DNA of 64,000 nucleotides from assembly GCF_000416235.1 (NCBI RefSeq), contig NZ_ATLO01000049.1, positions 186,001 to 250,000 of the forward strand, read 5' to 3'. Below are positions 32,415 through 41,856 of the stretch, piece by piece. A program made the translations under genes and the position numbers. How positions within the stretch are numbered: position 1 is the first letter of the stretch; each line of letters begins with the position of its first letter. The notes beneath the pieces were generated by a model, which was not told where the DNA came from, made no database searches, and saw only the letters and a list, made by a program, of their open reading frames with translations. The DNA comes from Pseudomonas sp. CFII64 (GTDB lineage Bacteria > Pseudomonadota > Gammaproteobacteria > Pseudomonadales > Pseudomonadaceae).

Positions 32415-32753
32415 ATGAAGCCGTTTCGTATTCTTGCCGCCACGCTGACGCTGCTCTTCGGATTGCAGGCGATGCCGGCGTTGGCGCAGCCGCCCGCTCA
32501 GGGCAGCGGCGATCCGGTCTACAGCATCCAGAATCCCCCGGCCTTCGCCATGATCGGCGATCTGCTGATCGCCCGGCCCTTGTTGATCGTCGCGACCGTC
32601 GTGGGCGCCGGGTTATTTGTGGTCGCGCTGCCGTTCACGGCAATGGGCGGCGGCATTGGCGATACGGGCAAAGCATTGGTCGTCGATCCAGGCAAAGCCG
32701 CGTTCGTGCGCTGCCTGGGCTGCACCGGCGACGGCTACAACAAGCGCGAATAA
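32415..32753 (+). CDS. Small exported/membrane protein (annotated elsewhere as multidrug transporter)
   Basis: A 112-residue protein with a signal peptide (MKPFRILAATLTLLFGLQAM...ALAQPP), a hydrophobic helix rich in Gly/Ala (LLIVATVVGAGLFVVALPFT) and a short C-terminus with two cysteines (RCLGCTGDGYNKRE). In Pseudomonas such proteins often carry the label multidrug transporter, but nothing in this short sequence supports transport. ATG 32415 follows AAGGACC. Confidence 0.75.
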   Translation: MKPFRILAATLTLLFGLQAMPALAQPPAQGSGDPVYSIQNPPAFAMIGDLLIARPLLIVATVVGAGLFVVALPFTAMGGGIGDTGKALVVDPGKAAFVRCLGCTGDGYNKRE

Positions 32754-32761
32754 CCGGTAAA

Positions 32762-34489
32762 TCAGGGCGAAACTTCCCAGACCTTCGGATCGAACTGCTG
32801 CGAGACCCCCAGACCGCGAGGATCACTCGCGGCTTCGACCTTACCGCTGTCCTTGTGCCAGAACACCACCTGTTGATTGCCGTAGACATGCTTGATGTCC
32901 TTGAGCGTGTAGCCGCGCGCCTGCAGATCAATCATTTCCCCGGTGCTGAACGCGCCCGGTTCGTGTTCGATGACGTCGGGCAGATACTGATGGTGATAAC
33001 GCGGCACGGCGGGCCAGGTCGCAATGGGTTGGCCGTCCAGATATTGCAGCATCGACAGCAACACCATGCTCGGGATGCGGCTGCCGCCAGGGGTGCCGAA
33101 AGCGGTGAACTCAGTCGGACTTTCAATAAAGCTCGGGCTCATGCTCGACAGCGGCCGCTTGCCTGCGGCAATGGAGTTGGCCTGGCTTCCCGCCAGACCA
33201 TAAGCATTGATGCCTTGCGGGTCGGCGGCAAAATCGTCCATCTCATCGTTCAATACCACGCCGGTGCCCGGCGCCGTAAAGGCCGCACCAAATGGCAGGT
33301 TCACCGACAGCGTGGCAGCCACCGCGTTGCCCTCGCGGTCCAGCGTCGCAAAGTGCGTCGTATGTTCACCCTCTCGCCACTGCGGCGACGGCGGCAGGCT
33401 GCTGCTGGACGTGGCATCGCGCGGGGAGATGCCGCTGGCCAGTTGCGTCAGGTATTCGCGGTCCAGCAAATGGCTGATGGGATTGGCGACAAAATCCGGA
33501 TCGCCGAGCAAGCCCCGATCACGATAAGCGCGGCGCAGCACTTCCACCACGTAATGGGCACGCTGCACTTTGTCGGCGTCGCGCCACGGCAATTGGCCGA
33601 GCATCGTCAAGCTCTGGGCCAGGGCAATGCCGCCCGCCGAAGGTGGCGGGGCGCTGATCAGCTCGCGCTTATCGTCCAGCTTGAAGCGCAGCGGTTCGCG
33701 AGTCGCAACCCGGTAGCGGTCCATGTCGTCCAGGCACCAGATCCCGCCTGCCGCGCGCACGCCGTTGATCAGCGATTGCGCGGTCAATCCGTTATAGAAG
33801 CCTTCGCGACCACGATCGGCCAGGCGGTTCAGCGTCGCGCCCAGCTCCGGCTGCTTGATGATTTCACCCAGGGCTGGCACTTCACCGCGACGAAGGAACA
33901 GTCGCGCGCTTTCCGGATCGTCGCGCAGGGCAGACAGACGTGCGGTGGCGCGCTGGCGATAGATCGAGTCGACGGCGAAACCTTTAAAGGCCAGGCGAAC
34001 GGCGGGCGCCATGGAGATGCTCAGCGGCAGCTTGCCGTAACGTTCGGCCAGTTCAACCAATGCTGCGGGCAAACCGGGTATCGCTGCGGCCAGCGGGCCA
34101 TTGAGCGACAAAGAGGGCTGCACTTTGCCGTCACGGCGATACAGATCGTAGGTGGCCTTCAGTGGCGCCTTTTCCCGTGCATCGAGAAAGATATAGCGAG
34201 GCTGTTCGCCACTCTGGCGCAGCAGGAAAAAACCGCCGCCGCCCAAGCCTGACCCGTAGGGTTCAACCACCGCCAATGCCGCACTGACGGCCACGGCCGC
34301 GTCGAAGGCATTGCCACCGGCTACCATGATTTCCCGACCAGCGGCGGTGGCTTCAGGGTGTGGGCTGGCAATGGCGGCGTGTTGTGCAGAGCGAGTTGAA
34401 TCAGCGGCAAGGGCAAATTGTGCGGTAAGCAGACACAGCGCGACCAGGGCGCTCGACAAATAGTGCTGCAATTGTTGCGTTCGAATCAT
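32762..34489 (-). CDS. ggt: Gamma-glutamyltransferase
   Basis: A 575-residue periplasmic enzyme with signal peptide (to AQFALAADS, about 30). It is an Ntn-hydrolase that cleaves itself before the Thr of HTTHFATLDREGN to give large and small subunits; the small-subunit catalytic Thr and the SxxPxF-type substrate region (PLSSMSPSFIES) are present. It removes the gamma-glutamyl group from glutathione and its conjugates. Length is normal. Confidence 0.94.
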   Translation of the reverse strand: MIRTQQLQHYLSSALVALCLLTAQFALAADSTRSAQHAAIASPHPEATAAGREIMVAGGNAFDAAVAVSAALAVVEPYGSGLGGGGFFLLRQSGEQPRYIFLDAREKAPLKATYDLYRRDGKVQPSLSLNGPLAAAIPGLPAALVELAERYGKLPLSISMAPAVRLAFKGFAVDSIYRQRATARLSALRDDPESARLFLRRGEVPALGEIIKQPELGATLNRLADRGREGFYNGLTAQSLINGVRAAGGIWCLDDMDRYRVATREPLRFKLDDKRELISAPPPSAGGIALAQSLTMLGQLPWRDADKVQRAHYVVEVLRRAYRDRGLLGDPDFVANPISHLLDREYLTQLASGISPRDATSSSSLPPSPQWREGEHTTHFATLDREGNAVAATLSVNLPFGAAFTAPGTGVVLNDEMDDFAADPQGINAYGLAGSQANSIAAGKRPLSSMSPSFIESPTEFTAFGTPGGSRIPSMVLLSMLQYLDGQPIATWPAVPRYHHQYLPDVIEHEPGAFSTGEMIDLQARGYTLKDIKHVYGNQQVVFWHKDSGKVEAASDPRGLGVSQQFDPKVWEVSP

Positions 34490-34553
34490 TCGGCTCTCGC
34501 TTTTGGTCGACAGGCTGAACAGCCCGGTTTCGGCGAGAACTCGTATGCCGGTA

Positions 34554-34805
34554 CTACACCTTGCTGGTCAGGATCAGGTATTTGGCCATCAGCTCATCCT
34601 TGCTCTCGACGTGGGTCTCATCCAGCGGGATGCAGTCCACGGGGCAGACTTGCTGACACTGCGGCTCGTCGTAATGGCCAACGCATTCGGTACACAGGCT
34701 CGGATTGATCACGTAGATCTCTTCGCCTTGAGAAATCGCCTCGTTCGGGCACTCGGGTTCGCAAACGTCGCAATTGATGCAATCGTCAGTGATGATCAGG
34801 GACAT
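34554..34805 (-). CDS. YfhL family 4Fe-4S ferredoxin
   Basis: An 83-residue ferredoxin with two clusters: CINCDVCEPECP near the N-terminus, and CTECVGHYDEPQCQQVCPVDC, which has the longer spacing typical of the YfhL/Alvin subfamily. ATG 34805 has GGAGTG before it; an in-frame extension to 34838 lacks conservation. The gene next to coaD is the usual Pseudomonas order. Confidence 0.93.
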   Translation of the reverse strand: MSLIITDDCINCDVCEPECPNEAISQGEEIYVINPSLCTECVGHYDEPQCQQVCPVDCIPLDETHVESKDELMAKYLILTSKV

Positions 34806-34845
34806 GAAGCACTCCTGCCACGGACAGCGCCGGGGCATATGAAAT

Positions 34846-34872
34846 CTAATGCGGCGAATTGTGCCGCATTAG
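34846..34872 (-). terminator. Hairpin between coaD and the ferredoxin gene
   Basis: CTAATGCGGC/GCCGCATTAG is a perfect 10-bp stem with a 7-base loop, just after the coaD stop. The T-run on the minus strand is weak (ATTTCAT), so it may be an attenuating or RNA-stabilising hairpin rather than a full terminator. Confidence 0.5.
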
Positions 34873-34907
34873 TAGATTCGATGCACCTGGCGTTGCCGAT
34901 AAGGAGC

Positions 34908-35387
34908 TTAGCGCTTGAAACGTTCGGTAAGCGCCTGGGCGACAGCCGGATGCACAAATTTGGTGATATCCCCGCCCAAAGCCGCAATTTCGCGGACCAA
35001 TGTGGACGATATGAACGAATAACGCTCCGACGGCGTAAGAAACAGGCTTTCCACCTCCGGCGCCAGTTGGCGGTTCATGTTCGCCAGCTGAAACTCGTAC
35101 TCGAAGTCGGAAACTGCCCGCAGTCCACGTAGGAAAATATTCGCGTTCTGTTCCTTGGCGAAGTGGGCGAGCAACGTTGAAAAGCCCACCACCTCGACAT
35201 TCGGCAGGTGTCTGGTGACCTCGCGGGCCAGCTCCACTCGCTGTTCCAGAGGGAAAAGCGGGTTTTTCTTCGGGCTGGCGGCCACGGCAATGACTACTTG
35301 GTCGAACAGGCGCGAGGCGCGTTCGACCAGATCGCCATGGCCCTTGGTAATCGGGTCGAAGGTGCCTGGATACAACACTCGGTTCAT
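34908..35387 (-). CDS. coaD: Phosphopantetheine adenylyltransferase
   Basis: A 159-residue nucleotidyltransferase for the fourth step of CoA synthesis. Motifs: MNRVLYPGTFDPITKGH (T/HxGH) at the N-terminus and the ISSTLVRE (ISSTxxR) loop near residue 128. ATG 35387 is the conserved start; the in-frame extension upstream is not conserved. Confidence 0.96.
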   Translation of the reverse strand: MNRVLYPGTFDPITKGHGDLVERASRLFDQVVIAVAASPKKNPLFPLEQRVELAREVTRHLPNVEVVGFSTLLAHFAKEQNANIFLRGLRAVSDFEYEFQLANMNRQLAPEVESLFLTPSERYSFISSTLVREIAALGGDITKFVHPAVAQALTERFKR

Positions 35388-35520
35388 CGCGTCGTCCTGG
35401 TCGGAGTCCTTGGGGAATCGGATGGTAGCGCAGCAATCCCCATGGGCCAAGTCGGCGTGACAGAGGCAAAGGTCGTATTGCCCTTGAAAAGGTGACGTTG
35501 CGCGATGATCAGATGACCCA

Positions 35521-35610
35521 TTGGAGCGAGGCTTGCCCGCGAACCCACCGTAGGCGCGACTGTAGGAGCGAGAACATCAAATGCCCTCCCGGCTAAAGCC
35601 GGTCCTACAG
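35521..35610. repeat. Composite of two REP types
   Basis: The left arm is of the GAGCGAGGCTTGCCCGCGAA type and the right arm of the CTCCCGGCTAAAGCCGGTCC type, with a further TGTAGGAGCGAGA fragment between, as if one REP had inserted in another. Between coaD and the aldehyde dehydrogenase gene. Confidence 0.75.
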
Positions 35611-35632
35611 CTGGGTTGGCGTGCCCCGGCAC

Positions 35633-37063
35633 TCATCGTATAAACAACCGATACACCAAGCGTTGAATGGCTTTGCCGTAAGGCGGATAAATCAGCCGGG
35701 CGGCGTTGAAACGTTGTTTGATGAACACGCCTTTGGCCTTGCTGAAGGTCAGGAACCCTTCGCGACCATGATAATGGCCCATGCCGGAAGGGCCGACGCC
35801 GCCGAAAGGCAAGTCGTCCTGGGCGACATGCAGCAGCGTATCGTTCAGGCATACGCCGCCGGAATGGGTGTGTTCCAGGACGCGCTGTTGTTCGGCCTTG
35901 TTGTAGCCGAAGTAATACAAAGCCAGCGGACGAGGGCGCTGGTTGATGTAGGCAAATGCCTGATCGATGCGGCTGTACGGGATGATCGGCAGCAATGGGC
36001 CGAAGATTTCATCCTGCATGACCAGCATGTCGTCGCTGACATCGAGCAACAGGCTGAACGGCATGCGCCGATCCTGACCCTGATCGTACAGCGCAATGAC
36101 CCTGGCGCCTTTGCGGCTGGCGTCTTCGAGGTAGCCGTTAAGGCGCGTCAGTTGTCGCTGATTGATAATTGCCGTGTAGTCCGGGTTGTCCGTCAGCGTC
36201 GGATAAAACCCGCGCACGGCTTGCCGGTAAGCTTCAACGAAACCCTCGACGCGATCCTCTGGCACCAGCACGTAATCCGGCGCGACGCAGGTTTGCCCGG
36301 CGTTAAGGGTCTTGCCAAAGGCGATCCGTTCGGCGGCGTCCTTGAGTGGCACATCAGCGGAGACGATAGCTGGCGACTTGCCGCCCAGTTCCAGCGTCAC
36401 CGGCGTCAGATTTTCAGCCGCAGCGCGCATCACCTGTCTGCCGATACTGGTAGAACCGGTGAACAGCAAGTGATCGAACGCCAGCCGGGAAAACTCGATG
36501 CCGACCTCGGCCTCGCCCAGCACCACCGCGACCAGATCTTCGGGGAATACCTGCGCAAACAGCCGCTTGAGCAGTTCCCCGGTCGCGGGCGTGGACTCGC
36601 TGAGCTTGAGCATTACCCGATTGCCAGCCGCCAGCGCGCCGATCATGGGCCCCACCGCAAGAAACAGCGGGTAATTCCACGGCACGATCACCCCAACCAC
36701 GCCCAGCGGCTGATACACGACTTTCGCCGACGCCGGTTGAAAAGCAATGCCGACCTTGCGCCGCGCCGGTTTCATCCATTTCGTCAGATTCTTGCGCGCG
36801 TCATCGATGCCCATCAGGCAAGGCATCAATTCGGCGAGCAGGGTTTCATCGGCGCTGCGATGGCTGAAATCGCTGCTGATCGCCGCAATCAGCGCTTGCC
36901 GCTCGGCGCTGAGCAGGTCGCGCAGATTGCTGAGCCATTGTCGGCGCTGGCCCGCAGTGGGCATGGGATTGGCGGCGAACGCCTTGCGCTGCAGCGCGAG
37001 TACCCGATCCAGTTCGTTGAACGGTTGCTGCGTGGTGTGCATCCCGGCGGGTTCGGCAAACAT
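35633..37063 (-). CDS. calB: Coniferyl aldehyde dehydrogenase
   Basis: A 476-residue class-3-like NAD(P)-dependent aldehyde dehydrogenase. Catalytic Glu is in LELGGKSPAIV, Cys in LNAGQTCVAPDYVL, and the cofactor site in GSTSIGRQVM. A C-terminal hydrophobic tail (YPPYGKAIQRLVYRLFIR) resembles membrane-associated relatives. Length and context match the Pseudomonas enzyme annotated as coniferyl aldehyde dehydrogenase; other aromatic or fatty aldehydes are possible substrates. A TetR gene is divergent 165 bp away. Confidence 0.85.
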   Translation of the reverse strand: MFAEPAGMHTTQQPFNELDRVLALQRKAFAANPMPTAGQRRQWLSNLRDLLSAERQALIAAISSDFSHRSADETLLAELMPCLMGIDDARKNLTKWMKPARRKVGIAFQPASAKVVYQPLGVVGVIVPWNYPLFLAVGPMIGALAAGNRVMLKLSESTPATGELLKRLFAQVFPEDLVAVVLGEAEVGIEFSRLAFDHLLFTGSTSIGRQVMRAAAENLTPVTLELGGKSPAIVSADVPLKDAAERIAFGKTLNAGQTCVAPDYVLVPEDRVEGFVEAYRQAVRGFYPTLTDNPDYTAIINQRQLTRLNGYLEDASRKGARVIALYDQGQDRRMPFSLLLDVSDDMLVMQDEIFGPLLPIIPYSRIDQAFAYINQRPRPLALYYFGYNKAEQQRVLEHTHSGGVCLNDTLLHVAQDDLPFGGVGPSGMGHYHGREGFLTFSKAKGVFIKQRFNAARLIYPPYGKAIQRLVYRLFIR

Positions 37064-37228
37064 GTGCGATTTCCTTGATCGACCTTGTGCTGCGGTTTTA
37101 GAGTGGTTGCTCTACAAAGTCAATTTGTCCATCGCGCCAAAACTCATCAGCCCTGCGAGGCAGCGATCTGGTAACACTTGCGTTAACATCCGTCTCATTC
37201 CAATAACACCCGAGCGACCGAGCTGAGC

Positions 37229-37900
37229 ATGGCCCCACGCATCAAGACCCGTGAACGCATCGTGCAGAACAGCCTTGAGCTGTTCAATCTGCAGGGCGAG
37301 CGCAGTGTGAGCACCAATCACATCGCTGCGCACATGGAGATTTCGCCGGGCAATCTGTACTACCACTTCCCCAACAAGCAGGCGATCATCGCCGAGCTGT
37401 TCAGCGAATACGAAACCCTGGTGAACACCTTTCTGCGGCCACCCGGCGGGCGGTTGCCGACGGTCGAAGACAAGCGTTATTACCTGCTGGAAATACTCGA
37501 CGGCATGTGGCGCTATCGTTTCCTGCATCGCGATCTGGAGCACTTGCTCGATACCGATCCGGAGCTTGCCGACCGCTACCGGCGTTTTTCCCAGCATTGC
37601 TTGATCCAGGCCATGGCTATTTATGGCGGTTTTGTCGAGGCTGGCATTCTGGAGATGGACAAGGTCCAGATCGAGTCGTTGACGCTCAACACCTGGATCA
37701 TCCTGACGTCCTGGGTGCGCTTTCTCTGCACCACCCGGGAGAACAGCAGTCATTTGAGTGAAAACGCCATGCGGCGCGGGGTTTACCAGGTGTTGATGCT
37801 GGAGCTTGGCTATGTCACCGCTCAGGCCCGGGATGAGGTGAGCGCCCTGTGTTCGGAGTTCTATGTGCCGCTGCACGAGGCGTTGGCACACCAGGTTTGA
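37229..37900 (+). CDS. TetR-family transcriptional regulator
   Basis: A 223-residue TetR regulator with the N-terminal HTH (HIAAHMEISPGNLYYHFPNKQ at 32-52, written here in full as the recognition unit start HIAAHMEISPGNLYY) and a helical ligand domain. Divergent from the aldehyde dehydrogenase gene, which it probably represses until an aldehyde or fatty acid is present. Homologues in Pseudomonas are close to the PsrA-adjacent/AmrR type, but I cannot name an orthologue. Confidence 0.87.
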   Translation: MAPRIKTRERIVQNSLELFNLQGERSVSTNHIAAHMEISPGNLYYHFPNKQAIIAELFSEYETLVNTFLRPPGGRLPTVEDKRYYLLEILDGMWRYRFLHRDLEHLLDTDPELADRYRRFSQHCLIQAMAIYGGFVEAGILEMDKVQIESLTLNTWIILTSWVRFLCTTRENSSHLSENAMRRGVYQVLMLELGYVTAQARDEVSALCSEFYVPLHEALAHQV

Positions 37901-37952
37901 TTCAAGGCTTTGCAGGTTTCGATCAAATAATGAACAATTTAAGGAGCCAGAC

Positions 37953-38810
37953 ATGTCTATCGCGCAACTGATCAGCCCACTTCAACTGGCCGAGCGCCAG
38001 GAGCAAGGCGGGCTGGTGATTCTCGATTGCCGTTTCGCCCTCGAAGATCCGGAATACGGGCAGCGCAGCTATGCCGAAGGGCACATTGCCGGCGCCTGTT
38101 TTGCAGATCTGGAGCGCGACCTCAGCGGGCCGGTCAGCAAAGGCAAGACCGGACGCCATCCGCTGCCGAATCCGCAAACGCTGGTGCAGCGTTTGCAGGT
38201 TCTGGGCGTCAACGCAGACAGCGATGTCGTGCTTTACGACGATGGTCCGGGTGCATTTGCGGCCCGCGCCTGGTGGCTGCTGGCCTGGTTGGGCAAGCGT
38301 GATGGCGTGTTCATTCTCGATGGTGGCCTGAAAGCCTGGCATGCGGCGGGCTTGCCGCTGAGTCTTGATGCGCCGGACAAGAAAGTCGGTCATTTCAACG
38401 GGCAGCCAGACAAGTCGTTGCTGATCGACGCCGAGCACCTGCAGAAGCGATTGGGCAATCCGGACATGACCTTGATCGATGCCCGCGCCGAGGCGCGTTT
38501 CCGGGGTGAAGTCGAACCCATCGACCCGGTTGCCGGACATATTCCCGGCGCGCAGTGTGCGGCTTTCAACGAAAACCTCGGGCCGGACGGACGCTTTTTG
38601 AGTCCCGATCAACTCCAGCAGCGCTTCGCCGCCAAGCTGCAAGGTCGCGCGCCTGAGAAGCTCGTCGCCTATTGCGGCTCGGGCGTAACCGCCTGCCATA
38701 ACCTGTTCGCGCTGTGCCTGGCCGGCTATCCGCTGGGAAAACTGTACGCCGGGTCGTGGAGCGAGTGGATTACCGATCCAGCGCGGGAAGTGGCGACTGG
38801 CGCCGCCTGA
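37953..38810 (+). CDS. Two-domain rhodanese (thiosulfate/3-mercaptopyruvate sulfurtransferase)
   Basis: A 285-residue sulfurtransferase with two rhodanese domains. The N-terminal one is inactive; the C-terminal one has the catalytic Cys in VAYCGSGVTACHN (about 241). The CGSGVTA loop is of the mercaptopyruvate type (SseA). ATG 37953 has AAGGAG 7 bases upstream. Confidence 0.92.
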   Translation: MSIAQLISPLQLAERQEQGGLVILDCRFALEDPEYGQRSYAEGHIAGACFADLERDLSGPVSKGKTGRHPLPNPQTLVQRLQVLGVNADSDVVLYDDGPGAFAARAWWLLAWLGKRDGVFILDGGLKAWHAAGLPLSLDAPDKKVGHFNGQPDKSLLIDAEHLQKRLGNPDMTLIDARAEARFRGEVEPIDPVAGHIPGAQCAAFNENLGPDGRFLSPDQLQQRFAAKLQGRAPEKLVAYCGSGVTACHNLFALCLAGYPLGKLYAGSWSEWITDPAREVATGAA

Positions 38811-38818
38811 AACATCGG

Positions 38819-38916
38819 ATCTGCAGGACCGGCTTTAGCCGGGAGGGCGAGAGGTCTGAGGGCGTAATTGCTGCGATTGGACGGGCTTGCTCCCGGCTGA
38901 AGCCGGTCCTGCGGTA
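38819..38916. repeat. REPIN
   Basis: GCAGGACCGGCTTTAGCCGGGAG and the inverse CTCCCGGCTGAAGCCGGTCCTGC flank about 50 bp between the sulfurtransferase and the convergent azlD. Confidence 0.9.
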
Positions 38917-38946
38917 TGTAGTGCCCCGCAAATAATCCGGGGTTGA

Positions 38947-39270
38947 TTAAATCTGCCCCAACACCCAGCGCAGCAGAAAAAACACCAGCAGCCCGCCGCC
39001 AATGGTCGCCAGCAGATTGCGGCTCAGCGCGGCGATGGCAATGGAGGCCAATCCAGCCAGCAGATACGCGTTATCCAGGCTCAGCTGCCAATGCGTGCCG
39101 TCGGGCAGCAACATGCCGGGCACGACAATCGCGGTCAGGACAGCGGTCGGCACGTAATGCAGGCCTTGGCGCACCACGGGCGGGAAGCGCAGATTCGGCC
39201 AGGCGAACAGGCTGTAGCGCATCAGAAACGTGATTGCCGCCATGGACAGGATCAGCCACCAGTAACTCAT
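38947..39270 (-). CDS. azlD: AzlD family branched-chain amino acid export protein
   Basis: A 107-residue integral membrane protein with four helices (MSYWWLILSMAAITFLMRYS first). Small subunit of the AzlCD exporter. The start overlaps the azlC stop by 4 bp (ATGA), and the two act together. Confidence 0.9.
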   Translation of the reverse strand: MSYWWLILSMAAITFLMRYSLFAWPNLRFPPVVRQGLHYVPTAVLTAIVVPGMLLPDGTHWQLSLDNAYLLAGLASIAIAALSRNLLATIGGGLLVFFLLRWVLGQI

Positions 39271-39995
39271 GAGTGAACCTCCTTCGTCGTACTTTCCGAG
39301 TCGGCCGTTGCGCGCCGCCGCTCCAGAATCACGCCCACCGCAATGCCGCTGAACGCTGCCGCCATCAGCCCGAGCTTGTAGGGCCAGGCATAAGTCATCA
39401 GGGCCACCGCTCCAGCGGCGAGCGCGGCGGCGATTTGCGGTTGGTTGCGCAATAACGGCACGACAATGCCGATGAAGGTGGCAAGCATGGCGAATTCCAG
39501 TCCCCAACTGGCCATGTCCGGCACAGCCTGCCCGAACAATACGCCGACCAGCGAACTGAGCACCCAACTGGCATACAGCGCGCTGGCCACGCCCAGCCAA
39601 TACCAATGCGCCAGCGGCGTGCGGCCGTGGACGAGGTAAAAGCGTTGCACCACGGCAAAGGTTTCATCGGTGAGCCAGAACGCCAGCAACAGCCGCCAGC
39701 GTTGCGGCAATTCGGACACTTGCGGCTGCAAGGTGGCGCTGTACAACACGTGGCGCAGATTGACGATGAAGGTCGTCAGCAGGATGACCACCGCGCCAGC
39801 ACTGGCGCCCATCAGGCTGATCACGATGAATTGCGCGGAACCGGCGTAGACAAACATCGACATGCCAACGGCCTGCCAGAGCGACAGCCCCGCCACGCCC
39901 GCCAGGGTGCCGAAAATAATACCAAAAGGGATAATGCCGACAATCATCGGCACGCTGTCGCGAAGGCCTTGAAGATACAGTTGGGTGCGGGACAT
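39267..39995 (-). CDS. azlC: AzlC family branched-chain amino acid exporter
   Basis: A 242-residue inner-membrane protein, large subunit of the AzlCD exporter. The conserved early segment RDSVPMIVGIIPFGIIFG and the VNLRHVLYSATL loop are family hallmarks. ATG 39995 has AGGAGG 7 bases upstream. Related to E. coli YgaZ, which with YgaH exports valine and methionine. Confidence 0.92.
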   Translation of the reverse strand: MSRTQLYLQGLRDSVPMIVGIIPFGIIFGTLAGVAGLSLWQAVGMSMFVYAGSAQFIVISLMGASAGAVVILLTTFIVNLRHVLYSATLQPQVSELPQRWRLLLAFWLTDETFAVVQRFYLVHGRTPLAHWYWLGVASALYASWVLSSLVGVLFGQAVPDMASWGLEFAMLATFIGIVVPLLRNQPQIAAALAAGAVALMTYAWPYKLGLMAAAFSGIAVGVILERRRATADSESTTKEVHS

Positions 39996-40054
39996 TAGGG
40001 TCCTCCTTATGTCGCGCATCTTAGCCCAGGACGTGGCGCAGAATCTCCGTTGGA

Positions 40055-41071
40055 TTAGCCGCGATGCGTGGTGGTCAGCCACAACGGAATGCGCCGCTCC
40101 AGGTAATAACCGGGATTTTTCAGCGAACCGTCGACAAACCCCACATGTCCGCCTTTGGCCTGCAGCTCGAATTGCGTACTGGACGACAGTTCATCGGCTT
40201 CGGGCAGGCTGTGCTTGAAGACAAACGGATCGTCCTCGGCCTGGATAATCAGGGTCGGCGTGCGGATTTCCCCCAGGAAATAGCGACTCGAAGCGCGCCG
40301 GTAGTAATCCTTGGCATCGACAAAGCCGTGCAGCGGTGCCGTGACCCGGCCGTCGAAGTCCCAGAAAGTACGCATGTTTTCCAGCGAACCCAGCGCCGCC
40401 AGCTCGGCCAGGCCTTCGCTCATGCCTTCGTGCTGGAAATGCCGCTGTTTGTCGCGGATATAGGTAAGCATCTCGCGCATGAAATGCCGCTGGTAAATCT
40501 TCGAAAAGCCCATGCCGATGCGATCCGCGCACTCGTCCAGGCGAAACGGCACGGAAACCGCCACGGCACCGAGCAAATCGCTGTTATGGCCCGATTCCCC
40601 AAGATATTTGAGCAATACGTTGCCGCCCAACGAATAACCAACGGCGTACAGCGGCGCCAATGGACGCAGGGCGCGCAAATGGGCGACCACCGAGGCGAGG
40701 TCTTCGCTGGCGCCGGAGTGATAGCTGCGCGACAGAAGATTGGGTTCGCCAGAGCAGCCGCGCCAGTTCAGCGCCACGCTGGCCCAGCCTTCCTGGGCCA
40801 ACGCCTGTTGCAGTCCGGCCACATAAGGCGAGTTCGAGGAACCGGTCAGACCGTGCAGCACCAATACCAGTGGCGCATCGACTTGATGCGGGCCGTACCA
40901 GTCCAGGTCGAGGAAATCACCATCATCCAGCCAGACCCGCTCGCGCGGTCGCTCCATCGGCTTGACCCGACGCCACAGCGGCCCCCACAAGGTTTGCAGA
41001 TGCGGATTGCCCAGGCCCGAGGCGGGGACGAAGCGGTTGGCAAACGAGGCATTGGCGAGTTGAGTGATCAC
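40055..41071 (-). CDS. Alpha/beta hydrolase, YheT type
   Basis: A 338-residue hydrolase of the AB-hydrolase/YheT (EMB8) family. Nucleophile Ser is in AVGYSLGGNVLLKYLGE, oxyanion loop in VLVLHGLTGSSNS, Asp in IIQAEDDPFV, and His in KGGHVGFVDG. The start is GTG 41071 with AGGA 8 bases upstream. The natural substrate of YheT proteins is not known; esterase activity is likely. Confidence 0.87.
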   Translation of the reverse strand: MITQLANASFANRFVPASGLGNPHLQTLWGPLWRRVKPMERPRERVWLDDGDFLDLDWYGPHQVDAPLVLVLHGLTGSSNSPYVAGLQQALAQEGWASVALNWRGCSGEPNLLSRSYHSGASEDLASVVAHLRALRPLAPLYAVGYSLGGNVLLKYLGESGHNSDLLGAVAVSVPFRLDECADRIGMGFSKIYQRHFMREMLTYIRDKQRHFQHEGMSEGLAELAALGSLENMRTFWDFDGRVTAPLHGFVDAKDYYRRASSRYFLGEIRTPTLIIQAEDDPFVFKHSLPEADELSSSTQFELQAKGGHVGFVDGSLKNPGYYLERRIPLWLTTTHRG

Positions 41072-41188
41072 GGTCGTCCTCCGGCAAGTGACGTTGCTGG
41101 ATAAACGTAAGTTGCCACAAGTGGGGTGCGATGTAAGCGGGTTATTGCTGAGTGGTACTGCGACAGGCTGGCGACATAACACTTGTAA

Positions 41189-41270
41189 TTGGACCGGCTT
41201 TAGCCGGGAGGATGGCATTCCTGACAGCGCAAATGCTGCGAACGCCCCTCCCGGTTGAAACCGGTCCTAC
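41189..41270. repeat. REPIN
   Basis: TTGGACCGGCTTTAGCCGGGAG and the inverse CTCCCGGTTGAAACCGGTCCTAC. The right arm has a compensated GTTGAAAC core. It ends 2 bp from the rsmD stop. Confidence 0.85.
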
Positions 41271-41271
41271 A

Positions 41272-41856
41272 TCACCCGCGCTGCCACAACGCGTAATACA
41301 CCTGGCCGGCCTTTTTCTCCCGGTGCAAACGCCATGTGCCCGGCAGGCCGGTGGTGGAAGGTGGCGTTTCGCTTTCGGTGTAGATCCAGGCGTTTTCCGC
41401 CAGCCAGCCGTGGGATTCCAGCAGGGCGCAGGCCGAGGCCAGCAGGTTCTGATGGAACGGCGGGTCGAGGAACACCACGTCGAACGGCTCTGCGGCCTGG
41501 TTTTCCAGGTGACGCAGCGAGTCGGTGTGCGACAGCTGGCCGGTCGTGCAGCCCAGCATGGTCAGGTTCTGCCGCAGGCTGGCGATGGCCGCTGCGCTGT
41601 TGTCCAGTGCCAGGCCCTTGCTCGCGCCACGGGACAGCGCTTCGAAGAACAACGCGCCGCTGCCGGTGAACACATCCAGCACGCGGGCGCCTTCAATGTG
41701 CGTTGCCAGCCAGTTGAACAGGGTTTCGCGCACCCGGTCCGGCGTCGGGCGCAGGCCCGGAGCATCGGGGAACGTCAGCTTGCGGCTGCCCCATTGCCCG
41801 CCAATGATACGTAGTTGGCCCAGGCCGTTATGGCCCTTCGGGCGTGGATTGGCCAT
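41272..41856 (-). CDS. rsmD: 16S rRNA (guanine966-N2)-methyltransferase
   Basis: A 194-residue RNA methyltransferase. SAM motif I is RVLDVFTGSGALFFEALSRG, and the catalytic NPPF-like motif is VFLDPPFHQN (about 135). The start overlaps the stop of the upstream M16 gene by one base (TAATG). The neighbourhood rsmD-M16-M16-ftsY is standard in Pseudomonas. Confidence 0.94.
   Translation of the reverse strand: MANPRPKGHNGLGQLRIIGGQWGSRKLTFPDAPGLRPTPDRVRETLFNWLATHIEGARVLDVFTGSGALFFEALSRGASKGLALDNSAAAIASLRQNLTMLGCTTGQLSHTDSLRHLENQAAEPFDVVFLDPPFHQNLLASACALLESHGWLAENAWIYTESETPPSTTGLPGTWRLHREKKAGQVYYALWQRG

Noticed and set aside
32855..34252. 465-codon frame opposite ggt
   Set aside because: Antisense shadow of the gamma-glutamyltransferase gene, whose signal peptide and catalytic Thr are clear on the other strand.
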